Positions 44,434-53,392 of a DNA stretch of 64,000 nt are shown piece by piece (position 1 is the first letter of the stretch; each line of letters begins with the position of its first letter). Source of the stretch: Bacillus niameyensis (GTDB lineage: Bacteria > Bacillota > Bacilli > Bacillales > Bacillaceae_C); NCBI RefSeq assembly GCF_001375535.1, contig NZ_LN831197.1:263150-327149 (forward strand), given 5' to 3'. The notes beneath the pieces were generated by a model, which had not been told where the DNA came from, searched no databases, and saw nothing but the letters and a program-made list of their open reading frames with translations. Position numbers and translations under genes: made by a program.

Positions 44434-44495
44434 CTTTCAACCTTTAATTAAAGATTGAAGAGGATTAAGAGTAGGCAATTTTTAATCCTCTTTAT
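44434..44495 (+). terminator. Palindrome plus terminator after the first binding-protein gene
   Basis: The near-perfect palindrome at 44434-44460 has CTTTCAA and TTGAAG arms around CTTTAATTAAAG. It is followed by AAGAGGATTAA (44458-44468) pairing with TTAATCCTCTT (44482-44492), then TATTTC. The second hairpin is probably a partial terminator that leaves the sulfatase at lower expression. Confidence 0.65.
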
Positions 44496-44542
44496 TTCTA
44501 ATTCTGGTTATCGTTGATGAAATTGAAAGGAGACCTTTTCCC

Positions 44543-46054
44543 TTGAAGAAACCAAATATTCTATTAATCACGAGTGATCAACAGCACTGGGATACGATAG
44601 GGGCTTTTAATAAGGAAATTTCAACCCCAAACCTAGATCGTCTTGTTAAAGAGGGGACAACCTTTAATCGGGCCTATTGTCCTAATCCAACATGTACTCC
44701 ATCAAGAGCTTCAATTATAACTGGAATGTACCCAAGTCAACATGGTGCTTATAGTATTGGAACGAAGTTATCAGAGGAAAAAACGACGATTGGTGAACTA
44801 CTGCAAAAAAATGATTATAAAACAGCATTAGTTGGAAAAGCACATTTTCAACCGCTTGCTTCGACTGAGGAGTATCCGTCTTTGGAAGCTTATCCTCTAT
44901 TACAGGATCTCGAATTTTGGAAACACTTTGATGAAGAATTCTATGGATTTCAAGATGTTGATTTAGCGCGCAATCATACGAACGAAGCCCATGTTGGTCA
45001 GCATTATGCGCTCTGGTTAGAAGAAAATGGCTGTGATAATTGGCGTGATTATTATTTGCCGCCAACAGGAACAATGGATCGTTCAGAAAAATACAACTGG
45101 AAAATTCCAGAAAAATATCATTATAATACTTGGATAGCAGAGCGCACAAATGCTAGGATGACAGAGTACAGTGAAAAGGATGAACCATTTTTCGTCTGGG
45201 CAAGCTTTTTTGACCCACATCCGCCATATCTCGTACCGGAACCTTGGGATACAATGTATGATCCAGAAAAACTAACACTTCCGACACTTGTTCCTGGTGA
45301 ACATGCGAAGAATCCACCACATTTTCAATTGTCACAAGAAAAAAATCCTGACTTTTCTTCATATATGGAGACGAATATAGGAAATATTGGTTTTCATTCG
45401 CACGCACATGTAACTGAAGAAGAAGCTAGGAAAAATATGGCGGTTTACTATGGCATGATCAGTATGATGGACAAGTATATCGGGAAAATCCTCGATCGTT
45501 TAGATGAACTCGGTATTGCAGATGAAACAATTGTTGTCTTTACGACAGATCACGGTCACTTTTTTGGGCAGCATGGCTTACATGATAAAGGTGGCTTTCA
45601 TTACGAGGATGTGTTGAAATTACCATTTTTAGTTCGTTATCCTAATCATGTAGCCTCAGGACAGATGTCTACTGCTATGCAATCTCTTGTTGATTTAGCT
45701 CCGACATTACTAAGTTTTTCAGGTGGAAATATTCCTTCAACAATGACCGGAGTAGATCAGAGGGAAGTGTGGTGTGGTAAAAAGGAGAGTGCGAGAGACC
45801 ATGTTATATGTGAGTACCGCACTCAGCCGACAGCTGTTCATATGAAAACATTTATTGACGAGCGCTATAAACTCACCATTTATTATAATCGTGAATTTGG
45901 CGAAATATTTGACTTGCAAGAAGATCCACAAGAACTAAATAATCTGTGGGATGATCCTTCCTGTCTAGAATTAAAAGCAAGATTACTACTAAAATATGCT
46001 TGGGCAGAATTGGGGAAAGAACCATTAGTAATGCCAAGGATTTCGGGAGCGTAA
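44543..46054 (+). CDS. Cysteine-type sulfatase, cytoplasmic
   Basis: A 503-residue formylglycine-dependent sulfatase. The maturation motif is C51-TPSR in NPTCTPSRASIITG; C51 would be oxidised to formylglycine. Metal-site residues are D12 and Q13 at the N-terminus (SDQQH) and D and H in VVFTTDHGHFFGQHGLHDK. No signal peptide is present, so it acts inside the cell on an imported sulfated sugar, unlike the exported sulfatases of many polysaccharide degraders. TTG 44543 follows GAAAGGAGA. A formylglycine-generating enzyme is encoded at 55.7 kb. Phosphonate or phosphodiester hydrolysis is a possible side activity in the family. Confidence 0.9.
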   Translation: MKKPNILLITSDQQHWDTIGAFNKEISTPNLDRLVKEGTTFNRAYCPNPTCTPSRASIITGMYPSQHGAYSIGTKLSEEKTTIGELLQKNDYKTALVGKAHFQPLASTEEYPSLEAYPLLQDLEFWKHFDEEFYGFQDVDLARNHTNEAHVGQHYALWLEENGCDNWRDYYLPPTGTMDRSEKYNWKIPEKYHYNTWIAERTNARMTEYSEKDEPFFVWASFFDPHPPYLVPEPWDTMYDPEKLTLPTLVPGEHAKNPPHFQLSQEKNPDFSSYMETNIGNIGFHSHAHVTEEEARKNMAVYYGMISMMDKYIGKILDRLDELGIADETIVVFTTDHGHFFGQHGLHDKGGFHYEDVLKLPFLVRYPNHVASGQMSTAMQSLVDLAPTLLSFSGGNIPSTMTGVDQREVWCGKKESARDHVICEYRTQPTAVHMKTFIDERYKLTIYYNREFGEIFDLQEDPQELNNLWDDPSCLELKARLLLKYAWAELGKEPLVMPRISGA

Positions 46055-46155
46055 TATCTTTATCTCGTAATGCTCTTACTGAAATAAATATCACTTCTGT
46101 GACCGTTTGAGATTAATGTTCTATCCTAATCCAGAATATAAACACTTTAAACACT

Positions 46156-46204
46156 GAGGTATTTTATTAGCTTTTATAGTTAATAAAATATCTCTTTTTT
46201 TCTA
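46156..46204 (+). terminator. Intrinsic terminator after the first sulfatase gene
   Basis: GAGGTATTTTATTA (46156-46169) pairs with TAATAAAATATCTC (46181-46194) with one G-T pair, followed by a run of T. Confidence 0.85.
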
Positions 46205-46288
46205 TCAGAGCTAAATACGATCCAATATTAAGTCCTATTTCCAATATACTAATTATTTAGTTAAGTTTTAATATTTAATCAAATAGGA

Positions 46289-46317
46289 TTGACATATCTA
46301 TTATGTTTATTTATTAT
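46289..46317 (+). promoter_or_regulatory. Sigma-A promoter of the dehydrogenase/permease operon
   Basis: TTGACA (46289-46294), 17 bases, TATTAT (46312-46317). The gene start is about 300 bases downstream, so the transcript has an unusually long leader with no recognised gene. Confidence 0.65.
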
Positions 46318-46566
46318 TGTTTTAAGTATAGAGACCGATTACTATTCATACTATTTAATAACAATGGATATAAGAAATACCGAAGCATCAGTAAATTTTT
46401 GATACGTTTGGTGTAGGGAAATATTGGGAAAGAAGCTCGAATGCCAAAAATATGTAAATCATTTAAGCAATATGAATAAACTCTTCTGCTGAATTAACTA
46501 AACATTCTGATATATCTGCGAGCCATTTATTGTTTGATCTAGATTATTCTTTTTGTTTACTATTTT

Positions 46567-46580
46567 AGTAATCGTTTACT
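46567..46580. promoter_or_regulatory. cre-like dyad in the leader
   Basis: AGTAATCGTTTACT has perfect AGTAA/TTACT arms and matches 12 of 14 positions of the CcpA cre consensus. It lies about 250 bases downstream of the promoter and 45 bases before the start codon, where bound CcpA could block elongation. Confidence 0.5.
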
Positions 46581-46624
46581 ACCTAGTGAAGAACTATCTA
46601 TTAAGTATAAAGGAGTTGGAGGAA

Positions 46625-47752
46625 TTGGTTAAAAGGCGTTTTGGAGTAGCCATTATTGGTTGTGGCATTATTTCGTTAGAACATGTTAAAGCTTATCAAG
46701 CGTTTAGTGAACAATGTGAAATAAAGGCAGTATGTGATCTTTTACCAGAAAAGGCTAGTAAACTAGCTAACTTTATTGGGGGAAATGTAAGGGTATATAC
46801 AGATTTTAAGGAAGTTATTTCCCGTGAAGATATCGATATTGTATCTATATGCACTCCACCTTTTGCTCATAAAGAGGCTGTAATTGCTGCGTTTACAGCT
46901 GGTAAACATGTACTTTGCGAAAAACCACTTGCTGCATCTTTAGCAGATTGCGATGAAATGATTGAAGTCGCTACGAAGAATAATAGAAAGTTAGCGGTTA
47001 GTTTTCAATATCGTTATCGCCAAGATTTTAACAAGATGAAACACATTTTAAATAGAGGAAGTTTGGAACGAGTTACTTTTGGCCAATTAAATGGCCTATA
47101 TTGGCGTGGAAAATCTTACTATGAAGTTGACTGGCGGGGGAAATGGAATACCGAGTGTGGCGGAGTCACTATTAATCACGAAATACATATGTTAGATATC
47201 TTTTTATGGTTAATGGGTGAAGTTGAATCTGTTTCAGCCGAAATAGAAACTGTCCTACATGACATTGAAGTGGAAGATGTTTCAATGGCAGTCTTAAGAT
47301 TCTCCAATGGGGCGATTGGACAGGTAAACGGAACTGTAAGCTCAGTGATTGGTGATGTTTCAATGAGTATATCTGGTGAAAATAAAGGGGTTAGTTTCCC
47401 GCTCAAATACCATGCTCTTATTGAAAATGATGGTGGATTCCCAATTCAGGATCAACAAGGAATAGAGGAACTGGAAAAGGTCGCGAATGAAATCGAAGTA
47501 GGAACATCCGATCATAGAGGACCGGTTGGGGATTTATTACAAGCCATTATAAGTGATGAGGATCCAATAGTGAATGGAATAGAAGCTCGTAAAGTAATTG
47601 AGGTAATCACAGCAATCTATAAATCTGCAACACAAGGGAAACGAGTCTATTTACCAATCGATAAAAATGATCCTTGGTATTCAACAACTGGGTTACAAAG
47701 GCTAGTAAAAAAGGGAAAGCAAAACAGTCTCCCCACAGAACAGTCCGGGTAA
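46625..47752 (+). CDS. Gfo/Idh/MocA-family oxidoreductase of the sulfatase cluster
   Basis: NAD(P)-dependent sugar dehydrogenase of 375 aa. The dinucleotide-binding loop reads VAIIGCGIISLEHVKAY and the Lys-containing motif is HVLCEKPLAASLADC. C-terminal domain landmarks are ECGGVTINHEIHMLDIFLWL. TTG 46625 follows AAAGGAG at 9 bases; the longer frame from 46553 is rejected. The next gene encodes an enolase-superfamily enzyme, a pairing typical of oxidative sugar-acid pathways: dehydrogenation to a lactone or acid, then dehydration. It is the first gene of the transcript starting near 46.3 kb. Confidence 0.85.
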   Translation: MVKRRFGVAIIGCGIISLEHVKAYQAFSEQCEIKAVCDLLPEKASKLANFIGGNVRVYTDFKEVISREDIDIVSICTPPFAHKEAVIAAFTAGKHVLCEKPLAASLADCDEMIEVATKNNRKLAVSFQYRYRQDFNKMKHILNRGSLERVTFGQLNGLYWRGKSYYEVDWRGKWNTECGGVTINHEIHMLDIFLWLMGEVESVSAEIETVLHDIEVEDVSMAVLRFSNGAIGQVNGTVSSVIGDVSMSISGENKGVSFPLKYHALIENDGGFPIQDQQGIEELEKVANEIEVGTSDHRGPVGDLLQAIISDEDPIVNGIEARKVIEVITAIYKSATQGKRVYLPIDKNDPWYSTTGLQRLVKKGKQNSLPTEQSG

Positions 47753-47868
47753 ATAATGAACTGTAAAAATCAACTTATTTTTTATCTCAGAGGATTTTTC
47801 TGTAAGGCCTTTAATGGTAGCAGCTTTATGTTAATGAATTTTAGAATACTAAACGAAAGGGATACTTT

Positions 47869-49008
47869 ATGAAAATTGTAAAGGTTGAGATATTCCCACT
47901 ACTCATCCCATATAAAAGTAATTTTAGTATTGCTCGTGGAAAAGTAGGGGGAGGTGACATGAAACGAACAGTTATGATGGTAAAACTAACAGATGAAGAT
48001 GGATTTGTAGGATGGGGTGAAGGATCACCAAGTTATTTATGGTCATCCGAAACAATCGAAACCGTAATTGCCACGCTGGAAAACTATTTTATTCCATCAA
48101 TCATTGATGCTGATATCTACGATATTGATGAGTTTCATTCGCGAATGGAAAAAGCTATTGGACCTGCTTTTTCTACAAGTCATCCTATAGCAAAGTGTGC
48201 ATTAGATACGGCAATTCATGATTTAAAAGCGCATAGGTTAGGTGTAAATATCTCTGAGATGTGGGGATTATGTCGAAACAAAGAGGTGACATTAAGCTGG
48301 ACAGTTTCTGCTGATAATCTTCAGCAAGCAAAATTGATTGTTGAGGAAGGTTTAAGTCAAGGCTATCAAAATTTTAATGTCAAACTGGGAGCTGATCCAA
48401 TACTCGATGTTCAACTATGTCATTACATAAAAAAAATGGTTCCTAATGGTTTTCTCTGGGGTGATGCTAATGGTGGGTACACATTTAATGAAGCAACTAA
48501 GTATATATCGTCTTTAGAAGATGCAGGTTTAGATTTATTGGAGCAACCCTTTTCTTCTAATGATTGGAGTAACTGGAAAAGGTTCAAGAATTTTGCGAGT
48601 ATTCCCATTGCAGTTGATGAAGCAATCGTTTCACCTAAAGACTTAATGGAATGGATTAAACAAGATTTAATTACTGCTTTTACTACAAAAGTAACGAGAA
48701 ATGGAGGGTTATATCCTTCGTTTCAATGTGCGATTATTGCGCAACAGGCAAATTTGCTTATTCTCTCAAGCGGACTTACAGAAACTGGTTTGGGATTAGC
48801 AACCAATCTTCATCTTGCGTGTGCATTTGGAATAGATTTACCGTGCGCTTGGAACGGACCACAATTTTTGGGTGACGATATTCTTACAAAACCATTAAAT
48901 ATAGAAGCGGGACGAATTCAGTTACCGAGTGGACCAGGTATCGGAGTAGAAGTAGATGAAGAAAAAGTAAGGTTTTTATCAAGAGATTTTTGGGATAATG
49001 GGAGGTAA
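47869..49008 (+). CDS. Enolase-superfamily sugar-acid dehydratase or racemase (MR/MLE type)
   Basis: A 379-residue mandelate racemase/muconate lactonizing enzyme-like protein. The capping domain comes first, then a barrel with metal ligands D199 (WGDANGG), E225 (LEQPF) and D250 (AVDEA). Acid/base lysines are K172 (NVKLG) and K274 (TTKVTRNGG), the MLE-subgroup arrangement, although the first Lys of KxK is Asn. Possible reactions are dehydration or epimerisation of a sugar acid, or cycloisomerisation. ATG 47869 follows GAAAGGG. It sits between a Gfo/Idh enzyme and ABC permeases, so an acid sugar is the likely substrate. Confidence 0.85.
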   Translation: MKIVKVEIFPLLIPYKSNFSIARGKVGGGDMKRTVMMVKLTDEDGFVGWGEGSPSYLWSSETIETVIATLENYFIPSIIDADIYDIDEFHSRMEKAIGPAFSTSHPIAKCALDTAIHDLKAHRLGVNISEMWGLCRNKEVTLSWTVSADNLQQAKLIVEEGLSQGYQNFNVKLGADPILDVQLCHYIKKMVPNGFLWGDANGGYTFNEATKYISSLEDAGLDLLEQPFSSNDWSNWKRFKNFASIPIAVDEAIVSPKDLMEWIKQDLITAFTTKVTRNGGLYPSFQCAIIAQQANLLILSSGLTETGLGLATNLHLACAFGIDLPCAWNGPQFLGDDILTKPLNIEAGRIQLPSGPGIGVEVDEEKVRFLSRDFWDNGR

Positions 49009-49012
49009 GTAT

Positions 49013-49972
49013 ATGAGTAGTTTTCAAAAAGTTGAAACGAATATGGAAGCGCTTCCTGTAACTAAGAGGAAAAACCCTTTTTTAAAAAGATTAAATGACA
49101 GTAAGTATCTATTGATTTTATTTGCTCCTTGTTTAATCTATTATCTGCTTTTTCACTATGCACCAATGTTTGGGATTATTATTTCTTTTAAAGATTATAA
49201 TTTGTTCAAAGGATTATTAGAAAGTGATTGGGTTGGACTAAAATATTACAAAATGTTTGTAGAAAGTCCTGACTTTTTCATATTACTGCGAAACACATTC
49301 TTATTAGGGTTATATAAATTTATCTTTGGGTTTCCAATTCCAATCATATTCGCTCTATTGTTAAATGAAGTGAAAAATATGTACTTTAAACGTTTTGTCC
49401 AAACAGTCAGTTACCTCCCGCACTTTATTTCCAACGTAATTGTCGCTAGCATGATCGTCATGTTCCTATCGCCCGATGGGATCGTGAATCGACTAATTGG
49501 CTTCTTAGGTGTTGAGCCATTGAACTGGATGATTATGCCAGAAATGTTTCGTACCATCTTCGTTTCTTCTGAAATATGGCAGCATATGGGATGGGAAACG
49601 ATCATATTCTTAGCTGCTCTAACAGGAATTGACCCCCAACTTTATGAAGCTGCAGAAATTGATGGAGCCGGTCGTTTCGCGAAACTGATTCATATTACGA
49701 TTCCGGGTATTTTACCAGCAATCTTTATTGTTGGAATTCTCAATATTGGTAAGATTTTGGAGATTGGCTTTGAAAAGGTTTTCTTACTCTATAATCCAGT
49801 AACCTATGAGACTGCAGATATTATTTCTACATATGTTTATAGGGTAGGTCTTGTACAGGGGAACTATAGTTATGCTACAGCAATTGGGATCTTTCTTGGA
49901 ATAATCAGTTTTATTTTCTTATTTGCAGCCAATTATTTTGCTAAAAAGTCTGGGCAAGAAAGCCTATGGTAA
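49013..49972 (+). CDS. Carbohydrate ABC transporter permease, LplB type
   Basis: A 319-residue inner-membrane subunit of an importer, with about six helices. Family segments are LFAPCLIYYLLFHYAPMFGI, FVQTVSYLPHFISNVI and the EAA loop YEAAEIDGAGRFAKLIHITI. The C-terminus is GQESLW. ATG 49013 is chosen because GGGAGGT, which overlaps the end of the preceding gene, lies just upstream; the ATG at 48998 is before this site. It overlaps in control with the enolase-superfamily gene and pairs with the next permease. Confidence 0.9.
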   Translation: MSSFQKVETNMEALPVTKRKNPFLKRLNDSKYLLILFAPCLIYYLLFHYAPMFGIIISFKDYNLFKGLLESDWVGLKYYKMFVESPDFFILLRNTFLLGLYKFIFGFPIPIIFALLLNEVKNMYFKRFVQTVSYLPHFISNVIVASMIVMFLSPDGIVNRLIGFLGVEPLNWMIMPEMFRTIFVSSEIWQHMGWETIIFLAALTGIDPQLYEAAEIDGAGRFAKLIHITIPGILPAIFIVGILNIGKILEIGFEKVFLLYNPVTYETADIISTYVYRVGLVQGNYSYATAIGIFLGIISFIFLFAANYFAKKSGQESLW

Positions 49973-49985
49973 GGAGGAAATGCTG

Positions 49986-50843
49986 ATGTGGAGAAGGAAG
50001 ATAACCCCTTTTACTATTGTTAATACTATTATTTTGCTAATTGTAGCCTTTGTTACAGTTTATCCATTTGTATATATGATAGCGGTTTCTTTAAGCTCAG
50101 ATATTTATGTTATGAAGGGACAGGTGAATTTCTGGCCAAAAGAATTCACTCTTAAAAACTATGAACATGTATTAAGTGATTCCCGTATTGGAAGAGGATA
50201 CCTTAACACTTTGCTCTATGTTTCTCTTGGAACATTCGTATCTTTGCTCGTAACAGCAATGGGAGCCTATGCTCTCTCAAAAAGTAGATTAATATTTCGT
50301 AAAGCTTTCATGCTATTAATAGTCTTCACGATTCTTTTCAGTGGCGGTATGATCCCGACCTTTTTAGTTGTTAAAAATTTGGGATTAGTTGACACTATTT
50401 GGGCAATGATTCTACCAACAGCAGTAAGTACATGGAATTTAATTATTATGAGAACATTTTTTTCTAGTATTCCAACAGAGTTAGAGGAAGCCGGGAAAAT
50501 GGATGGTCTTAATGATATTGGGATATTTACTCGAATTGTGTTACCCCTTTCAAAACCTGTTCTAGCTACTATTGGTTTATTTTACGCAGTGGGGATTTGG
50601 AATAACTTTATGTCGCCATTGCTCTACCTAAGGAATGATGCTCTTTACCCATTGCAGGTTGTTTTAAGGAATATGGTTCTCGTGGAACAGATGGCGGATG
50701 TTTCATCAGGTGACGCTATTATTGTAGCAGAATCATTAAAATACGCTACGATCATGGCCTCAACGATCCCGATTTTACTGCTTTATCCGTTCCTTCAAAA
50801 ATACTTTGTTAAGGGGGTGATGATTGGATCGATGAAGGGATAG
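49986..50843 (+). CDS. Carbohydrate ABC transporter permease, LplC type
   Basis: A 285-residue inner-membrane subunit with about six helices. The EAA loop reads ELEEAGKMDGLNDIGIFTRI and the ending FVKGVMIGSMKG is typical. Of the in-frame starts, ATG 49986 is 8 bases from AAGGAGG, while ATG 49980 is only 2 bases from it and the longer frame from 49923 overlaps the previous permease. It forms a heterodimer with the LplB-type subunit. The ATPase is not encoded in the cluster. Confidence 0.9.
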   Translation: MWRRKITPFTIVNTIILLIVAFVTVYPFVYMIAVSLSSDIYVMKGQVNFWPKEFTLKNYEHVLSDSRIGRGYLNTLLYVSLGTFVSLLVTAMGAYALSKSRLIFRKAFMLLIVFTILFSGGMIPTFLVVKNLGLVDTIWAMILPTAVSTWNLIIMRTFFSSIPTELEEAGKMDGLNDIGIFTRIVLPLSKPVLATIGLFYAVGIWNNFMSPLLYLRNDALYPLQVVLRNMVLVEQMADVSSGDAIIVAESLKYATIMASTIPILLLYPFLQKYFVKGVMIGSMKG

Positions 50844-50888
50844 TTGAAGCAGATAATCATTATAGAAAAATATGAAAGGGGTTATGGA

Positions 50889-52442
50889 ATGAAAAAGCTC
50901 ATTTTTAACTTATTCATGACGATGCTCGTATTAACTGTAATTGTTGGTTGCTCCAATGGAACATCATCACCAAATAATTCAACTCCTGACGATACAACAT
51001 CAAGTAATTCTAAGGGGAAAGAACAAGCTGAAACGAATGGTGACAGACCAACAATAGTATTTTATACAAATGAACATCCTAGTTGGCCTACGAACAAAGA
51101 ATGGCTCGTGTGGGATCTTATGGAAGAGGGAGGAAACATTAACCTTGACATTAAAATTGCACCAGATCCTTGGGCAGAATCATTGAACCTTACAATAGCT
51201 TCCGGAGATCTCCCTGATTTATTGCGCATGACATATCAACTTGGAAATAAATATGGGCAAGATGGTGCATTAATCAATCTTTTGGATCATATTGATCAAA
51301 TGCCCAACTTAAAAGCATGGATGGAAGAATATCCTCTTGATGCTAGAAGGGCCATTTCTCATGATGGGAAAATGTATACATCCCCTAACGTAGGAATAGG
51401 TGAAACGAATCGAATGCTCTGGCTTTATCGGAAGGATATTTTTGATAAACACGGATTGGAAGCACCGAAAAATTGGGATGAATTATATACTGTATTAACT
51501 GAACTTAAAAAGCAGTATCCTGAGTCATATCCATTTGGGTTTCGAAACGGAACAGATAAATTAGTTAACTTTGCGCCGAATTTTGAAACGAGTTGGAATT
51601 ATTACTATGACTATGATAAAGATGAATGGCGTTATGGTCCAATTGAAGATAATTATCGAGTAATGATTGAGTATATGAATAAATTTTACGAAGAGAAATT
51701 AATTCCGCCAGACTTTCTATCAACAGATACGGAACAATGGCAGCAGCTTATGTCAACGGACACGTCTTTTATAACTCAAGATTATATTGGTCGAATCGAT
51801 ATGTTCAATGCACCAAATCGTGAGACAAATCCTGATTATACTATTATTAATATGCCTCCTCCAGCAGGTTTTACGAATGGGAAACAACTAGATTACTATG
51901 CACATATAAATGATGCTGGTTATTCCGTTGCTGTTACTACTAAAAACTTGGAAGCAGTACTAGGATTTATTGATTGGACATTCTCTGAGGAAGGAAGAGA
52001 CACTTTAAGTTGGGGTGTTGAAGGGGAAACATATGAGGTAGAAAACGGCGAGAAAAAATGGATTCAGGAATATCCAAGTCCGTCCGAACTTCGTACCGAT
52101 ACAGGGTTATCCTTATTTGGTACTTATTCATGGTTTGATTATGATGCTCATATGGCTTTATTTAGTGATGAGGTAAAGAAGGCGTATGAAGATGATCCCC
52201 AATATGATGCTCCAGTAGTCCCAGTGCCTGCTTTTACGGACGAGGAGCAAGAGATTATTGCGATTAAAGGTGAAGCGATTGCAAAACATAGAGATGAAGA
52301 GATTGCTAAATTTATTATTGGCAAGCGAGATTTCAGTGAGTGGGATGCCTATGTTGAAGAGATTAAGAAGTTAGGTATTGATGAAATGCTTGAGATTCAT
52401 ACAAAAGCCTATAAGCGAATGCTGGAAGTAGAATTAAATTAG
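50889..52442 (+). CDS. Extracellular solute-binding lipoprotein, second receptor of the sulfatase cluster
   Basis: A 517-residue LplA-like lipoprotein with signal peptide ending LTVIVGCSNGTSS and a Ser/Thr-rich linker. Binding-fold markers are ASGDLPDLLRM, LWLYRKDIFDKHGLEAPKNWDEL and the YDYDKDEWRYGPI stretch. ATG 50889 follows AAAGGGG; the frame from 50844 has no ribosome binding site. It directly follows the permease pair, so it is the cognate receptor. The first receptor at 42.8 kb would be an alternative for a related ligand. A hairpin without a T-run follows. Confidence 0.9.
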   Translation: MKKLIFNLFMTMLVLTVIVGCSNGTSSPNNSTPDDTTSSNSKGKEQAETNGDRPTIVFYTNEHPSWPTNKEWLVWDLMEEGGNINLDIKIAPDPWAESLNLTIASGDLPDLLRMTYQLGNKYGQDGALINLLDHIDQMPNLKAWMEEYPLDARRAISHDGKMYTSPNVGIGETNRMLWLYRKDIFDKHGLEAPKNWDELYTVLTELKKQYPESYPFGFRNGTDKLVNFAPNFETSWNYYYDYDKDEWRYGPIEDNYRVMIEYMNKFYEEKLIPPDFLSTDTEQWQQLMSTDTSFITQDYIGRIDMFNAPNRETNPDYTIINMPPPAGFTNGKQLDYYAHINDAGYSVAVTTKNLEAVLGFIDWTFSEEGRDTLSWGVEGETYEVENGEKKWIQEYPSPSELRTDTGLSLFGTYSWFDYDAHMALFSDEVKKAYEDDPQYDAPVVPVPAFTDEEQEIIAIKGEAIAKHRDEEIAKFIIGKRDFSEWDAYVEEIKKLGIDEMLEIHTKAYKRMLEVELN

Positions 52443-52449
52443 CATTATA

Positions 52450-52480
52450 GAGGTGCTTCTAGTTTATTAAGAAGCACCTC
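52450..52480 (+). terminator. Intra-operon hairpin after the second binding-protein gene
   Basis: GAGGTGCTTCT (52450-52460) pairs perfectly with AGAAGCACCTC (52470-52480). There is no T-run, so mRNA stabilisation or partial termination is likely. Confidence 0.7.
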
Positions 52481-52512
52481 AAATATTAATATCGGGAAAT
52501 GGGGTTTCTTCT

Positions 52513-53292
52513 ATGAAGTTTGGCGTTTGTGCAGGAATTGATAAGGCCCACATTGCTTACCGAGCAGGATATGATTTTATGGAATGCCAGATAGGTCATC
52601 TTGCTCCAGAGAAAAGTGATAAAGAAGTGAAAGAAATCATGAAGCAGATGATAGAAAGTCCTATTCCGATAGATGCTTTTAATATATTTTTGCCAGCAGA
52701 ATTAAAAGTGACAGGTGCAAATGTTGATTATCATCGAATTCATCGATATATTGAAAAAGCTCTTCATAGAGTTAAACAAGTTGGAGGTAAAATTATCGTA
52801 TTCGGAAGTGGCGGTTCTAGAAGTATTCCTGATGGATACTCGAAGAAGAAGGGACAAGAGCAGATCGTTTATTTCCTTAACCTAGTTGCAGATTATGCTG
52901 ATAAACAAGGTTTAACTATTGTGATTGAGCCTTTATATAAAAAGGCATCAAATATAATTCATACAATTCCAGAAGCTGTAGAAATTTGTAGGAAGGTTAA
53001 TAGGAGTTCTATAAAAGTTTTAGCAGATATTTTTCATATGATGGAAGAAAACGATTCGTTTGAGAATATTGTAAATTTTAGCGACTGTATTCGTCATATT
53101 CATATTTCGGATAATTATTCTCCACCAGGAACTGGAAACTACCCATTTGAGTTATTTGTAAATAATCTGCAAAAAACTCGTTATGATGGCAGGGTTTCTA
53201 TTGAATGTATATGGGATGATTTTGATGAACAAGTTAATGAGGCTCTGAAATTTACAAAGAAATATTTTAAGGAATCATCACAATCTAATTAG
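52513..53292 (+). CDS. Sugar phosphate isomerase/epimerase-like TIM barrel
   Basis: A 259-residue xylose-isomerase-like TIM barrel. Metal-site residues are seen in LTIVIEPLYKK (Glu), IKVLADIFHMMEE (Asp, His), IRHIHISDNY (His) and GRVSIECIW (Glu). The N-terminus MKFGVCAGIDKAH is short and cytoplasmic. ATG 52513 follows GAAATGGGG, 70 bases after the receptor stop, past a hairpin. As the last gene before a terminator, it belongs to the operon that begins at 46.3 kb. It probably acts on the oxidised or desulfated sugar; the reaction is unknown. Confidence 0.82.
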   Translation: MKFGVCAGIDKAHIAYRAGYDFMECQIGHLAPEKSDKEVKEIMKQMIESPIPIDAFNIFLPAELKVTGANVDYHRIHRYIEKALHRVKQVGGKIIVFGSGGSRSIPDGYSKKKGQEQIVYFLNLVADYADKQGLTIVIEPLYKKASNIIHTIPEAVEICRKVNRSSIKVLADIFHMMEENDSFENIVNFSDCIRHIHISDNYSPPGTGNYPFELFVNNLQKTRYDGRVSIECIWDDFDEQVNEALKFTKKYFKESSQSN

Positions 53293-53302
53293 ATCAATAA
53301 CG

Positions 53303-53347
53303 AAAAAAACGCCAAATGCTGATTATTATCAGATGGCGTTTTTTTAT
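53303..53347 (+). terminator. Intrinsic terminator after the TIM-barrel gene
   Basis: AACGCCA (53308-53314) pairs with TGGCGTT (53334-53340), with an inner CTGAT/ATCAG stem, followed by six or more T. Confidence 0.85.
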
Positions 53348-53392
53348 TTAAATGAATGTCGCAATTTTACAGATTGATATAATAACAGTGTG

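Noticed and set aside
44715-45149. A 144-codon minus-strand frame inside the first sulfatase gene
   Set aside because: It is antisense to a well-supported sulfatase and has no family features.
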